A stretch of DNA of 64,000 nucleotides from Persicimonas caeni (GCF_006517175.1 NZ_CP041186.1:4553074-4617073); one strand, 5' to 3'. Positions 44,208-53,709 are shown, counted from the stretch's first letter. The notes: a model not told the origin generated them from the sequence alone. Made by a program: numbers and translations.

Positions 44208-45752
44208 ATGAGCGACTTGCTCGACGAACACGATGACGAATTGGCCGCGCTCGAGCGCGCCGGCAAGCGCCGCAACGCGGTGACCGTAGCGATGATCATT
44301 GCCACGGTGATCGCCTTGTTGGGCGTGGGCGGCGTGCTCATCGGCAAGGTGATGTATCCGGGCATCGGGGAGTACGTCGAGGCGGTCTTGGCCGGCGAGC
44401 AAGACGTCTTCGGCGACCCGGTCTACACGCCCGAGCACGAGGTGTCGGCCGACGAGTTGGCCGAGAACGTCGACCTGCAAGAGGTCCACGCCGAGCTGTT
44501 GACCCACTGGCTGTCGTCGTTGTCGTACGACGAGGCGGGCCAGCCCTCCAAGCGCACCCTCGAGCGCTTCGAGGCGTTGCAGAAGGCCGTCGAGCCCGAC
44601 CCGAATCTGCACGCCATCGTTACCGAGCTCGGCGAGCTGATGCACTCGGAGAAAGCCGCCGACAAGAGCGATCGCGTGCTGTACTTGACCTGGGCGTGGA
44701 ACGACTACATGCGCCAGAAGGATCAGCCGTATCACTTCGAGGCGAATATGATGCTGCGCCAGCGCGGGCCCATGCTCTACACCAAGAACTACCACCTGGC
44801 CGGCGAGGTGAAGTTCGGCCTCGACGACGAGCGGTACACCGCGCTCTTGGCCCAGCGTATCGACAACACCAACGTCGTCGAAAACTACCTGTGCCGGGCC
44901 ACCGAGGCCGACGAGCGACCCCTGTGGGTCGTCGACACCAGCGCGCGCGAGGCGGCGAACCACGTCTGGCCGATGTTGTCGGCGGACAGCGACGCTACCC
45001 TCGAACCCGTCAAGCAGGCGTTCGCGCCGGCGATTCGCAAAGAAGCCAAGGAGATGCTCTCGCCGGAGGCGCTCGCGACCCTCGAGAGCTCCGCGTTCGC
45101 GCGCCACCAACTCATGGCCACGGTCGACGCCATCAACGAGCGCGACTGCAACAAGTTTCGCTTCTCGTTCAAGCCGCTCGTCGCCTACGACTCGGGTCGC
45201 CTGCTGCGACTGGAGTCGAAGGCGGCGATGGCGCAGCACTCGGCATGCCCCGACATCACCCCGGTCGAACTCAGAACGCTCATCGACAACTCCGACAAGC
45301 TCGAGATGCGCCGCGAGGAGATCCGGGTTGCTCTGCAAGAACTCACGGCCTGGATTGCGCGGCCGCGCCTGGTCCACGAGGTACGCCATCGCGCCGACGA
45401 AGAGCGCCACTACGCCCGCACGATCCCGCTGGGCTGCCCCGGCTGCGACTCGCTCATGGCCCCGCGCGAGCAGGCCGAGCTCTCCGGCTACCTCGCCGGG
45501 GTCGCCTACAGCGGCGCGCCCGCCGCCGGGCTCTTTCGCGCCTGCTGGGTCAACGCGACGAGCAGCACGTACCACAAACGCGCCATCGAGCCTCTTGTCA
45601 CCGAGCTCGCCAAGGGTCAAAATTGCGAGCAAGGACCGGTGGACAACCTGCAGCAGAGAGCGAAGAAGGCCGACGTGGAGCTTTTCGATCGCGACGAGCC
45701 GCTCGAAAAGATTGGTGAGTGGCCGGCGAACGTTGAAATCGGCGAATGGTAG
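44208..45752 (+). CDS. Single-span membrane protein of unknown function
   Basis: 514 aa from the ATG at 44208. A short charged cytoplasmic N-terminus is followed by one membrane span (about residues 24-47), then a large extracytoplasmic helical domain of about 465 residues. The domain contains four Cys in its last third (ACPDIT, GCPGCDS, RACWVN) and no recognised family. The GCPGC pair may bind metal or form a disulfide. Its TAG stop overlaps the first base of a five-unit 30-bp hairpin array. Confidence 0.78.
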   Translation: MSDLLDEHDDELAALERAGKRRNAVTVAMIIATVIALLGVGGVLIGKVMYPGIGEYVEAVLAGEQDVFGDPVYTPEHEVSADELAENVDLQEVHAELLTHWLSSLSYDEAGQPSKRTLERFEALQKAVEPDPNLHAIVTELGELMHSEKAADKSDRVLYLTWAWNDYMRQKDQPYHFEANMMLRQRGPMLYTKNYHLAGEVKFGLDDERYTALLAQRIDNTNVVENYLCRATEADERPLWVVDTSAREAANHVWPMLSADSDATLEPVKQAFAPAIRKEAKEMLSPEALATLESSAFARHQLMATVDAINERDCNKFRFSFKPLVAYDSGRLLRLESKAAMAQHSACPDITPVELRTLIDNSDKLEMRREEIRVALQELTAWIARPRLVHEVRHRADEERHYARTIPLGCPGCDSLMAPREQAELSGYLAGVAYSGAPAAGLFRACWVNATSSTYHKRAIEPLVTELAKGQNCEQGPVDNLQQRAKKADVELFDRDEPLEKIGEWPANVEIGEW

Positions 45753-45901
45753 AATTCGATGGCAGGGCATCTTGCCCTGGTGAGTTCGGTGGCAGGGCAT
45801 CTTGCCCTGGTGAGTTCGGTGGCAGGGCATCTTGCCCTGGTGAGTTCGGTGGCAGGGCATCTTGCCCTGGTGAGTTCGGTGGCAGGGCATCTTGCCCTGG
45901 T
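45752..45901. repeat. Family-C-like hairpin array, five exact 30-bp units
   Basis: Units of 30 bp at 45752, 45782, 45812, 45842 and 45872, each with the hairpin AGGGCA-TCT-TGCCCT. Units 2-5 are identical. The array starts on the last base of the preceding stop codon and ends 19 bases before the next start. It is open in the frame of the following gene. Confidence 0.95.
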
Positions 45902-45920
45902 GAGTATGTGTGAGGGTGTT

Positions 45921-46304
45921 ATGTGGCGAGTTCGTTTGGTGATGTTGGTCGCAATGGTCGGGCTTGTGGGGGCGTGTGCTGCTGATGCGCCGGTAGCGAA
46001 GAAGTCGCGCAATTCGGCGGCCGTTCAGAAGTCGGCCGTGGAGGTGCCCGAGTCGGACGACGCGGCTGCAGAGACGCCCGAGCAGAACCCAAAAGGGCCC
46101 ATCGATCTGGGCATGGGCGACGGCGAGGAGGGCGAGATCGTCATCGATCGCCCGGAGGCGCCTCAGCAGGACGATACCGACCTCGGTGAGTCTGGCGACG
46201 GCGAAGAAGACGAACTCGACGAAGAGGAGCTCGACGAGGGCGAGTCAGTCGACGAAGAGGAGCTCGACGAAGAAGGCGAATCCGCCGAAGAAAATGATCT
46301 CTAG
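45921..46304 (+). CDS. Small acidic lipoprotein
   Basis: 127 aa from the ATG at 45921, with GAGGG upstream; an ATG at 45906 and an open frame through the repeat array are alternatives. Lipobox VGAC with Cys19. After a Lys/Ser stretch, the rest is strongly acidic, ending in repeated DEEELDE-type blocks. It is probably a disordered, lipid-anchored envelope protein. No family. The DNA polymerase IV gene follows after 34 bp and may be co-transcribed. Confidence 0.7.
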   Translation: MWRVRLVMLVAMVGLVGACAADAPVAKKSRNSAAVQKSAVEVPESDDAAAETPEQNPKGPIDLGMGDGEEGEIVIDRPEAPQQDDTDLGESGDGEEDELDEEELDEGESVDEEELDEEGESAEENDL

Positions 46305-46338
46305 ACGCGCCGTCGAACCGGTGTGTTAGACTGTCGCC

Positions 46339-47490
46339 ATGCGACTGATTTTCCACGTCGACATGGATGCCTTTTTTGCCTCGGTCGAGCAGCGCGACCA
46401 CCCGGAGCTGCGCGGCCGGCCGGTGATCGTGGGCGGGGGGAAAAAGCGCGGCGTGGTCGCCGCGGCGAGCTACGAGGTGCGAAAGTTCGGCGTGCACAGC
46501 GCCATGCCGATGGTCCGCGCGCTCCGAAAATGCCCCGACGCGGTCGTCATCAAGCCGCGCATGTCCCATTACGCGGCCGCGAGCAAACAGCTCATGGCCG
46601 TGCTCGACAACTACAGCCCGCTCGTCGAGCCCTTGAGCCTCGATGAGGCTTTCCTCGACATGACCGGCACCGAAAAGCTCTTCGGCACGCCGCTCGAGAC
46701 CGCCGCCGCCCTCAAGCGCGACATCTTCGAGGCGACCGACGGGCTGACTTGCTCGGTGGGCATCGCTCCGAACAAATTCTTGGCCAAGATCGCCAGCGAT
46801 CTCGACAAGCCCGACGGGGTGACGTTCATCCGCCACGGCACCGAGCGCCAGACGCTGGCGCCGATGTCGATCCGCAAGATCTGGGGCGTGGGCAAAAAGA
46901 CGGCCAAGAAGCTCGAGTCGCGCATGCTGCACACCATCGGCGACATCGCCGAGGCCGATTTCATCAAGCTCGCAGGCATCGTCGGCGAGCGCAGCGCGCG
47001 GCACCTCAAGCAACTCGCCCGCGGCGAGGACGACCGGCCGGTCGTCGCCGACCGCGAGCGCAAGTCGGTGGGCGCCGAGACCACCCTCAGCGAGGATATT
47101 CGGGGGCGCCAACAGATCGAGAAGCACCTGCGCGCCCAGTGCGAGCGCGTGGCCCGGGAGCTTCGAAAGAAGAACCTTCGCGCCGAATCGGCGCGCGTAA
47201 AACTTCGCTACTCGAGGACCTTCCGGCTCAAGACTCGCCAGGGCCCGATGCCCACGGCGGCGGACGATTCACGCACGCTCTTCGAGACGACCCGCCGCCT
47301 GCTCGACACCCTCGAGCTCGACGAGCCGATCCGGCTCGTAGGCGCCGCCGCCTTCGACCTCATCGCCGAAGACGACACCGTCCAGCTCGCCCTGTTCGAC
47401 GGCGAGCGCAAGCAGAACGCCAAGCTCGAAAAGACGCTCGACGCCATCCGCGACAAGTTTGGGGATAAGATTGGGCGTGGTTCGCAGTAG
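46339..47490 (+). CDS. dinB: DNA polymerase IV (Y-family)
   Basis: 383 aa. Catalytic metal ligands Asp8 (FHVDMDAFFASVEQ), Asp102 and Glu103 (PLSLDEAFLDMTG) are present. The thumb region HhH-like segment (WGVGKKTAKKLESRMLHTIG) and little-finger domain follow. A beta-clamp binding motif QLALF lies at residues 349-353. The enzyme copies past damaged template bases with low fidelity, in the cytoplasm. The usual SOS LexA box cannot be identified because upstream sequence is short. Full length for the family. Confidence 0.96.
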   Translation: MRLIFHVDMDAFFASVEQRDHPELRGRPVIVGGGKKRGVVAAASYEVRKFGVHSAMPMVRALRKCPDAVVIKPRMSHYAAASKQLMAVLDNYSPLVEPLSLDEAFLDMTGTEKLFGTPLETAAALKRDIFEATDGLTCSVGIAPNKFLAKIASDLDKPDGVTFIRHGTERQTLAPMSIRKIWGVGKKTAKKLESRMLHTIGDIAEADFIKLAGIVGERSARHLKQLARGEDDRPVVADRERKSVGAETTLSEDIRGRQQIEKHLRAQCERVARELRKKNLRAESARVKLRYSRTFRLKTRQGPMPTAADDSRTLFETTRRLLDTLELDEPIRLVGAAAFDLIAEDDTVQLALFDGERKQNAKLEKTLDAIRDKFGDKIGRGSQ

Positions 47491-47570
47491 GGTTTAGATG
47501 TGACAATAGGCCGGCTCCCACGCCGGTGGTCGACGTCTCGAGCCTCGAACAACCGCCGCAGATTCGAGCC

Positions 47571-49625
47571 CTACTGAGTCTTGACGAAGGTATACGAGAC
47601 GACGCCCTGGCCGAGCTCGATGATCTTCTTACCGTCCTTCTCTTCGAACTTCATCTCGGCGCCGATCACGGGCGGATCGACGGTGGTATAGACGAGCTCG
47701 CCGGTCTGCTCGGATTTCATGGGGCGCACGGCGCTGGCGAACTCGCCGGCGTCGACGACCAGCTTGCCGTCCTTCAGACTCACGGTGACCTCACCCAACT
47801 CGTCGCTCTGGTAGCTGCCCACGAAGCTCTTGACCGCCTTGGGGTCGATGTCTTGGAGGCGCTTCTTCATCTTGGCGGTCTCCTCGACGGTGGTCTTGTG
47901 GGCGAATTGAGCGTTCTTCGACGCTTGAGGCTCGAGGTCGAAGGCGAGTTCGAATAGGCCGTTGCGAATCGCTTGGGAGAAATTGTTGGCGGCTCCGCCG
48001 TTGCTCAGGATCGTGATGCCCAGGCCTGCGTCGGGCAGAAACGCCAGCTCGGAGGTGAACCCGGTGGTGTTGCCGCCGTGTGAGATCATCGTCTGGCCTT
48101 TGTAGTCAGCCACGATCCAGCCCAGGCCGTAGCTCGCCAGAGCGTTGATTTCGACCTGCGGCTTCCAGGTGTGGGTGAGGTTTTCGGCCGAGACCACGCG
48201 TTTGCCGTCAGGGGCGACGCCCTTGTTGAGCTGGGTGATGATGTACTTGGTCATGTCGTCGGTATTCGACCAGACTGCGCCGGCCGGTGCCAGCGGCACG
48301 ACGAAGCGCTCGACGTCGAGCGGGGTGGGCTCGTAGGTGGCGTCGAGGCCGAGCACGTAGGGTGTCGCCGCTTTGCCCGAGCCGATCGCGTCGTCGAACG
48401 ACAGCGTCGTCGCTTTCATGCCGATGGGGCCGAAGATGCGCTCGTCCATCGCCGCGATATAGCCGTCCTGCAGCTTTCCGTACTCGCTGCCCAGGGCGGC
48501 GGCGGTGACGTAGCCGCCGGTGGCGACCATCTGGTTGCTGTACTGGAAGGCTTCGCCGAAGTCGGTGAAGAACTCGAAGGTCTCGAGCGACTCGATGGTG
48601 TCTTCGGCGCTCATGTCGTTGAAGTTGAAAAAGATCTCGAAGTCGCGCCGCGGCACGCCCGTGCAGGCGCAGACCAGGTTCTCGACGGTGATCTTTTTGG
48701 AGATCTCGGGGTCTTTGACCGAAAACTCGGGCAGGATGAGCTGGGCGGCCTTGTCCCACTCGAGCTTGCCCTCGTCGACCGCGTCTGCCATGAGCATCGT
48801 GGTCATCGTCTTGCTGGTCGACCCGACCATCATGAGCGTGTCGGTGGTCATGGGCTCGCCGCCCATCTTACGCTCGCCGAAGGCCTTGGCATAGACGACT
48901 TCGCCATCCTGGACCACGCCGATGGAGGCGCCGGGCACGCCGAACAGCTCGACCATCTGGGCGACGTGCGCGTCGAATTTGGCCAGCTTCTCTTTGTCGA
49001 GCTTGGCCGGCTTTTTGCCGGCGATGCTCTCCTGCTGCATCGTGCTCTTCTGAAACCCGCTGGCGATCAGTTGCAGCTGGGAAGCGCGTTTCTGGACGGG
49101 AACGAGCTCGCCTTCGATAAGCGCCAGATACACCGTGTTGCCGACGCGCCAGCCGGAGGCCTGCTTGACGTAGCCTTCCTTGCCCATCTTGTAGTTGACG
49201 ACGGTAATCTCCTCGAGGCCCTGGGCTGCCGGCGGGTTGAGCGTCTGCGTCGCCTCGAGCTCGAGATCGGGGTTGACCTTGGGCCACATCTGCTCGATCG
49301 CCTCGGCGACCTTGCCGCCGTCGAGGGCCATCATGTGTAGCTTGATCTTCTTGTCTGGCCCGACCGCCGTGGCGTAACCCTCGCGCTGCTCGACTGACCA
49401 GTTCTCGGGGATGGGGGCGGAGAAGCGCCCCTGCGGATCCTGATAGCCGGGCTGATCTTCCTGGGCGTTGCTCTCTTCGCCTTGTTCGGGTTGCTCCGAT
49501 TGCTCCGGCGTATCAGCCGGCTCTTCGGCTTGCGGCTCGTCGGGAGGAATCGGCGGGCTGGTGCGGCACGAGAAGGCAGAAGACACAAGAAACACATATA
49601 GTACGACTAAAGTGAGTCGCTTCAT
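47571..49625 (-). CDS. Exported beta-lactamase-fold serine hydrolase lipoprotein
   Basis: 684 aa from the ATG at 49625, preceded by AAGGAAG. Lipobox-like AFSC with Cys20, then a Glu/Pro/Gln linker and a small N-terminal domain to about residue 195. The hydrolase core follows with class C/esterase motifs: SxxK (Ser269-Lys272 in VGSTSKTMT), YSN (362-364) and HGGNTTGF. A C-terminal beta domain ends the protein. Family members are penicillin-binding-protein-like peptidases or esterases. Full motif set suggests activity; the substrate is unknown. Confidence 0.9.
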   Translation of the reverse strand: MKRLTLVVLYVFLVSSAFSCRTSPPIPPDEPQAEEPADTPEQSEQPEQGEESNAQEDQPGYQDPQGRFSAPIPENWSVEQREGYATAVGPDKKIKLHMMALDGGKVAEAIEQMWPKVNPDLELEATQTLNPPAAQGLEEITVVNYKMGKEGYVKQASGWRVGNTVYLALIEGELVPVQKRASQLQLIASGFQKSTMQQESIAGKKPAKLDKEKLAKFDAHVAQMVELFGVPGASIGVVQDGEVVYAKAFGERKMGGEPMTTDTLMMVGSTSKTMTTMLMADAVDEGKLEWDKAAQLILPEFSVKDPEISKKITVENLVCACTGVPRRDFEIFFNFNDMSAEDTIESLETFEFFTDFGEAFQYSNQMVATGGYVTAAALGSEYGKLQDGYIAAMDERIFGPIGMKATTLSFDDAIGSGKAATPYVLGLDATYEPTPLDVERFVVPLAPAGAVWSNTDDMTKYIITQLNKGVAPDGKRVVSAENLTHTWKPQVEINALASYGLGWIVADYKGQTMISHGGNTTGFTSELAFLPDAGLGITILSNGGAANNFSQAIRNGLFELAFDLEPQASKNAQFAHKTTVEETAKMKKRLQDIDPKAVKSFVGSYQSDELGEVTVSLKDGKLVVDAGEFASAVRPMKSEQTGELVYTTVDPPVIGAEMKFEEKDGKKIIELGQGVVSYTFVKTQ

Positions 49626-49760
49626 CGTCACTTCCTTTGTGTAAATATTAGGTTCAGCAATCAACAGATACAACAGTGCGCTGGCGCAGGTAGTACAACC
49701 CTGCGCCTAAAGAAACCGCACGCCTGTGAACGTCAATAAAAAAGAGGAGGGAAAGCTAGC

Positions 49761-50000
49761 TTAGCAGCGACTTTTGCACGCGTTCTTGCGATGCGCGCAC
49801 TTGCTCGCGCCACCTTTGCCTTTGCCGCGACTCGATTTGCAGGAGTGAAACTCCTCCATGCATCGATCTTTACAGCTCTTGCCCGACTCGAGGCGGCCGC
49901 TGCGGTTCTGATACGGGTCCTCATGAGCGTGGACGTGCACACAGGAGACAGCAAAGAAGAAGGGCAGAATAAGGACAAGGAGAGATTTCGAATTATTCAT
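49761..50000 (-). CDS. Small exported peptide with mirror-symmetric cysteines
   Basis: 79 aa from the ATG at 50000. A hydrophobic signal (LLVLILPFFFAVSC) may end in a lipobox Cys20. The mature part is basic and has six Cys spaced C-x3-C-x6-C-x13-C-x6-C-x3-C (residues 43, 47, 54, 68, 75, 79), a perfect mirror pattern. The central 13 residues are Gly/Lys/Ser-rich, as expected for a hairpin turn. The layout resembles disulfide-linked helical hairpin peptides (CX3C pairs). GC content is lower than neighbours. Function unknown; could be an antimicrobial, metal-binding or surface peptide. Confidence 0.7.
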   Translation of the reverse strand: MNNSKSLLVLILPFFFAVSCVHVHAHEDPYQNRSGRLESGKSCKDRCMEEFHSCKSSRGKGKGGASKCAHRKNACKSRC

Positions 50001-50077
50001 CTTAAGTGCCTGTATTTCTTCGGGAAACGCCATTTGTTTCGAGTATAGCAGACCCTTTTTTGCTTCAAAAATGGTAA

Positions 50078-51334
50078 TTACAACCCGAAGCGCCCGTGTA
50101 CTCGCACGCCCGTTTGCCAGTGATCGACGAACTCGCTGACACGGGCGAGCTCTGACGGGCGGTTGACGCCGAACCAGAAGTCGATCTGGGTCATCAGGAT
50201 GATCGCGTCGGGGCGGAAGGTGGCGCCGAAGGCCGTGCCCCAGACGTGGTCGCGGCCGGTCTCGTCTTCGAGGTGGCGTGAGTTGAAATACGAAACTTCG
50301 GCAAAGGCGCCCAAGTCGAGGGCCAGGCGCATGGCGTTTTCTTCGCCGGTCTCGGGGTTCTCGTCGCGAAGGATCATCTCCGGTCCGCCGTCCCAGTCGA
50401 CGCGGCCGCGCACCTTGCGGAGGCGCACCGGGTTGAACTCGGTGGCCGCGACGAGCGTCAGGAACCCGAAGGCGTCGGCGAGCCCCAGATCGAGGGCCAC
50501 CTGCGACTCGTCTTCGATATAGGCGGCGCCCACCACGCCCCTGGCATCGGCGCCGAGCAGCGTGTCGACGTCGGCCGGCAAGGGCACGGCGTCGGCGCGA
50601 AGCTCGATGATATCGGTGGCGACGTCGCCCGGTGCGAAGACAAGGTGCAGCGAGGTGTCGCCGTAGGGGCTCCCCAGTCCGACGTACATGCGCCCGTCGG
50701 TAGTGTGCGGCGTCTCCGGCAGTTGCAGCACCACCCCGTCGACGCCGGCGTTGTTGGTCAGCGGATGGGTCTCGATCCCTGCCATGACCAACGAGCCCCA
50801 GTCGTGCAGGGTGAGGCGGCCGCCGTAGATCGTCTCCTGGGTGTTGACGCTGGCGAGGCCGACGGGGTCGCGAAAGCCGCCGTCTTCGGTGCGCGTCTGC
50901 TCCTCGGTCGGCGAGACTTTCAGCGCGTCGCTGACCAGCAGCGCGAAGGCCTCGACGCCGAAGCCTGCGTTGTAGAAGTCGAGGCTGAAGATGCCGCCGG
51001 CGTAGATCGGGCTGACGCTGGCGCTCTTTGTCCCTTCGTTGGTGCACACCTCGAACCCGTAGGTCGACCGCGTGCCGACGATGCCGGCGAGGTCGAATCG
51101 CCACGGAAGTTCTTGGTCGGTCTCGCGGGCGAACGCCTCGTTTCGCGCCAGATCTGCGCGGTGGATGCGATGCATCTCGTTATAATCCGAGACGATCGTG
51201 CGCGCTCGACGCGCCGTGCTGAAGACGTCGGCGTCGGCGGCCGTGCAGTCTTGCGCTACCGCCGAGTCCGCGCCGAATATCGCCGCGGCCGCCGTCAGAA
51301 GCGCCAAGAGAACTCGCGCATCACTTCGCATCAT
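50078..51334 (-). CDS. Exported outer-membrane-type protein
   Basis: 418 aa. Signal peptide ending SAVAQD (about residue 28). A short helical start (TARRARTIVSDYNEMHRIHR) precedes a beta-strand-rich body (GGIFSLDFYNAGFGVEAFAL, ETIYGGRLTLHDWGSLVMAG, GAFAEVSYFNSRHLED, ILMTQIDFWFGVNRP) ending HGRFGL. It is probably a barrel of the outer membrane. No family assigned. The start overlaps the stop of the upstream TraB/GumN gene by 14 bp, so they are translationally coupled. Confidence 0.78.
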   Translation of the reverse strand: MMRSDARVLLALLTAAAAIFGADSAVAQDCTAADADVFSTARRARTIVSDYNEMHRIHRADLARNEAFARETDQELPWRFDLAGIVGTRSTYGFEVCTNEGTKSASVSPIYAGGIFSLDFYNAGFGVEAFALLVSDALKVSPTEEQTRTEDGGFRDPVGLASVNTQETIYGGRLTLHDWGSLVMAGIETHPLTNNAGVDGVVLQLPETPHTTDGRMYVGLGSPYGDTSLHLVFAPGDVATDIIELRADAVPLPADVDTLLGADARGVVGAAYIEDESQVALDLGLADAFGFLTLVAATEFNPVRLRKVRGRVDWDGGPEMILRDENPETGEENAMRLALDLGAFAEVSYFNSRHLEDETGRDHVWGTAFGATFRPDAIILMTQIDFWFGVNRPSELARVSEFVDHWQTGVRVHGRFGL

Positions 51335-52319
51335 CGCTCTCTGTGTTGTCTGCCGCCGAAACTCGCTCGACCTCGTGTCCCTTCTTCTCGAGCATCGCGA
51401 TCACGCTGTTGTCGCCGACCAGGTGGCCCGCGCCGACAGCCACGAAGACATCGCCGCGCTGCACGAGCTTTTCGAGCTCGCCGACCCACGCCTTGTTTCG
51501 CCGGTCGAACAGAACTTCGTACATCTTCGGGTGGCGCTCCATCTCCTGAGGGTCGAAGGCGACCTTGGCCAACTTGTCGGCGTCGCCGGCCTGATAGGCG
51601 GCGATAAGCTCGTCGAGCAGCTTCTTTTGATCCTCGCGGGTCTCCACCATGTAGCGCAGCAACTCGGCGTCGACCGCCTTCTGCAGCAAGCCGATCTGTT
51701 CTTTGACGCCCTCGAGGTAGACGAGCTCCTTGGACTGCGCGCGGGCGCTCTCCTCGACCATCTTGTCGACCGCCGCGCCGCCTCCAATCATTTTTCGGCT
51801 CAGCTCGGAGTAGGCCGCCCACGGCTGCAGGCGGTCGAGGATGACCGACATCTGGCCGGTGGCCTTCGAGAGGTCGTCGAACGCTTCTTCGCCGAGCATC
51901 TTCTCGAGCGACTTGCCGCTCGGAAGCATCATTGTGTTGGCGAGTTCCTGTTGATTCACGTCGGCCAAGTTCGCCTCGAGCACCACCACCTTCGATGCGT
52001 CGAGCGCCTGCCTGGCTGGAGGCGGAAAAGCCTCCCACGTCAGGCCTTCGACGCCCCCGTGAATCGTGCCAAACAGGTACAGCGGCCCGTTGGGCCCCTC
52101 GACCTTCCACAGGAGTGCGCGCTCGATGAGCTGCTCGGTCGCCTGCTCGGTCGGCTCTGTGTCGGGCTCGGCCTCGAGCGGTGCTTCCTCGGGCGCGCCC
52201 ACCATCTGGGTGTCGGCCACCTCCTCGGCGGGCGCGTCGGTCTTCTGAGCCTGCTGCTTGTCGCAGCCGGCAAAGGAGAGGGCGAAGGCGATCAGGAGTA
52301 TGAAGAGTCGTCGTTGCAC
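51321..52319 (-). CDS. TraB/GumN-family lipoprotein
   Basis: 332 aa. Lipobox FAGC with Cys19, then a Glu/Pro/Ala linker to about residue 65. TraB/GumN (TIKI-fold) marks: LYLFGTIHGGVEGLTW, VVVLEANLAD, LEGVKEQIGLL and VFVAVGAGHLVGDNSVIAML, carrying the two GX2H motifs thought to bind metal. Eukaryotic TIKI relatives are metalloproteases; bacterial function is unclear. It is coupled to the barrel-type gene downstream. Confidence 0.9.
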   Translation of the reverse strand: MQRRLFILLIAFALSFAGCDKQQAQKTDAPAEEVADTQMVGAPEEAPLEAEPDTEPTEQATEQLIERALLWKVEGPNGPLYLFGTIHGGVEGLTWEAFPPPARQALDASKVVVLEANLADVNQQELANTMMLPSGKSLEKMLGEEAFDDLSKATGQMSVILDRLQPWAAYSELSRKMIGGGAAVDKMVEESARAQSKELVYLEGVKEQIGLLQKAVDAELLRYMVETREDQKKLLDELIAAYQAGDADKLAKVAFDPQEMERHPKMYEVLFDRRNKAWVGELEKLVQRGDVFVAVGAGHLVGDNSVIAMLEKKGHEVERVSAADNTESDDAK

Positions 52320-52434
52320 GAAATCATCCGGGTCGAGAGTGTGCGGCGAGTGTACGACACGTCCTCTTGCACCACAAAGGGCGTGTCGTGCATCTTAATA
52401 TCACTTACAGAACTCTCTACGCGGACGCGCCGAA

Positions 52435-53658
52435 ATGAACAAGATGCCCCTCGTTTGTCTGCTTATCGGTTTCGCGCTGGTCGCCTGTGACGACGATGAC
52501 ATCTCCAATCCGCAGGATAGCGGAGTCAGCGACGCCGGTGATGTCACGGTCGACGCGGTCGGTGACGGTGGGGAGGGCGATGCACAGGCAGACGCCGACG
52601 CTTCGCAAGTGCCCGACCCGTCGACCTACGCCGAATGTGCGCCCTATGCGGTCGCCGGCCCCAATGCGGTGGGCGTGACGACCGTCGAGATCGACGGCGC
52701 GCCGGTCGAGATCTGGTATCCGGCCGCCGAGGCCCCGTCCGACGACCAGTCGCCCGTCACCTACGACCTTCGCGACTGGCTACCTGACGACGAACGCGAC
52801 AAGATCCCCGAAGACGCGCCGACGACCTACACCACCGACGCCTATCGCGACCTGGCCATCGCCGACGGGGAGCATCCGGTCGTCCTCTTCAGCCACGGGT
52901 TTGCCGGCTATCGGATGCAGTCGACCGAGTACACCACGCATCTGGCCTCGTGGGGCTTCGTCGTCGCTTCCCCCGAGCATCCCGAGCGTGGCCTGGAGGC
53001 GGTGCTCAATAACAACATCAACTTCACCGGCACCGAGGATATCGGCGCGCTCGTCGGCACGCTCGACTGGCTCGAGGGCGCCGACGCCGAGGCGGACGGC
53101 TTCTTCGAAGGCCACCTGAAGCTCGACGAGGTCGGCGCCACCGGCCACTCCGCAGGCGGCCGCGCCGCGCTCGCCACGGCCGCGCAGGACGAGCGCATCG
53201 TCTCGGTCGTCGGCCTGGCTCCGGCGCTCGGCGTCGGCGGCGAGGACCCCACCGGCGTCGACGCACGCCAAGTGCATATCGCAGGCGGCGACGACGGCCT
53301 CGTCTCGCCTGGCGGCATCCGCTCCTTCTGGGACGACCAGCCCGCGCCCAAGCTGTACCTGTCGATCGCCGGGGCCGGCCACCTGGCCTTCTCCGACATC
53401 TGCCTCATCGGCCAAGAGGCCGGCGGCATCCTGCAGATCGCCCAGGACAACGGCGTCAGCGTCAACCCGGTGGTCGTCGGCCTGGCCTCCGACGGCTGCC
53501 GCGACGACCAACTCGCCCCGCAGGCCTCGTGGCCCGTTTTCCATCACTTCGCCACCGCCGAGCTTCGCTTTGCGCTGGGCCTGGACGGCGAGCCTACCAG
53601 CCTCGACGAAGCAGCGTCGCAGTGTTTTGGCGATTTGGTCGAAGACTACGCCGATTGA
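52435..53658 (+). CDS. Alpha/beta hydrolase lipoprotein (PAF-acetylhydrolase-like)
   Basis: 407 aa. Lipobox LVAC with Cys18 and a 45-residue Asp/Gly/Ala linker. The hydrolase domain has oxyanion HGF at 154-156 (VVLFSHGFAGYRM) and nucleophile Ser239 in GHSAGG, with an acid in AGGDDG and a His in GAGHLAF. The order and size match the PAF-acetylhydrolase/dienelactone hydrolase group. It probably hydrolyses esters at the cell surface. The stop codon lies inside the first unit of a 20-bp repeat. Confidence 0.9.
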   Translation: MNKMPLVCLLIGFALVACDDDDISNPQDSGVSDAGDVTVDAVGDGGEGDAQADADASQVPDPSTYAECAPYAVAGPNAVGVTTVEIDGAPVEIWYPAAEAPSDDQSPVTYDLRDWLPDDERDKIPEDAPTTYTTDAYRDLAIADGEHPVVLFSHGFAGYRMQSTEYTTHLASWGFVVASPEHPERGLEAVLNNNINFTGTEDIGALVGTLDWLEGADAEADGFFEGHLKLDEVGATGHSAGGRAALATAAQDERIVSVVGLAPALGVGGEDPTGVDARQVHIAGGDDGLVSPGGIRSFWDDQPAPKLYLSIAGAGHLAFSDICLIGQEAGGILQIAQDNGVSVNPVVVGLASDGCRDDQLAPQASWPVFHHFATAELRFALGLDGEPTSLDEAASQCFGDLVEDYAD

Positions 53659-53709
53659 AACCAACGGCAGCTTGTTGAAACCAACGGCAGCTTGTTGAAA
53701 CCAACGGCA
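53655..53709. repeat. 20-bp tandem repeat overlapping a stop codon, 2.7 units
   Basis: Unit ttgaaaccaacggcagcttg at 53655-53674 and 53675-53694, with a partial at 53695-53709. The TGA stop of the hydrolase gene is inside the first unit. Confidence 0.95.

Noticed and set aside
45752-45901. CRISPR-like array
   Set aside because: Units are contiguous and identical, with no variable spacers and no cas genes; it is a tandem hairpin repeat.
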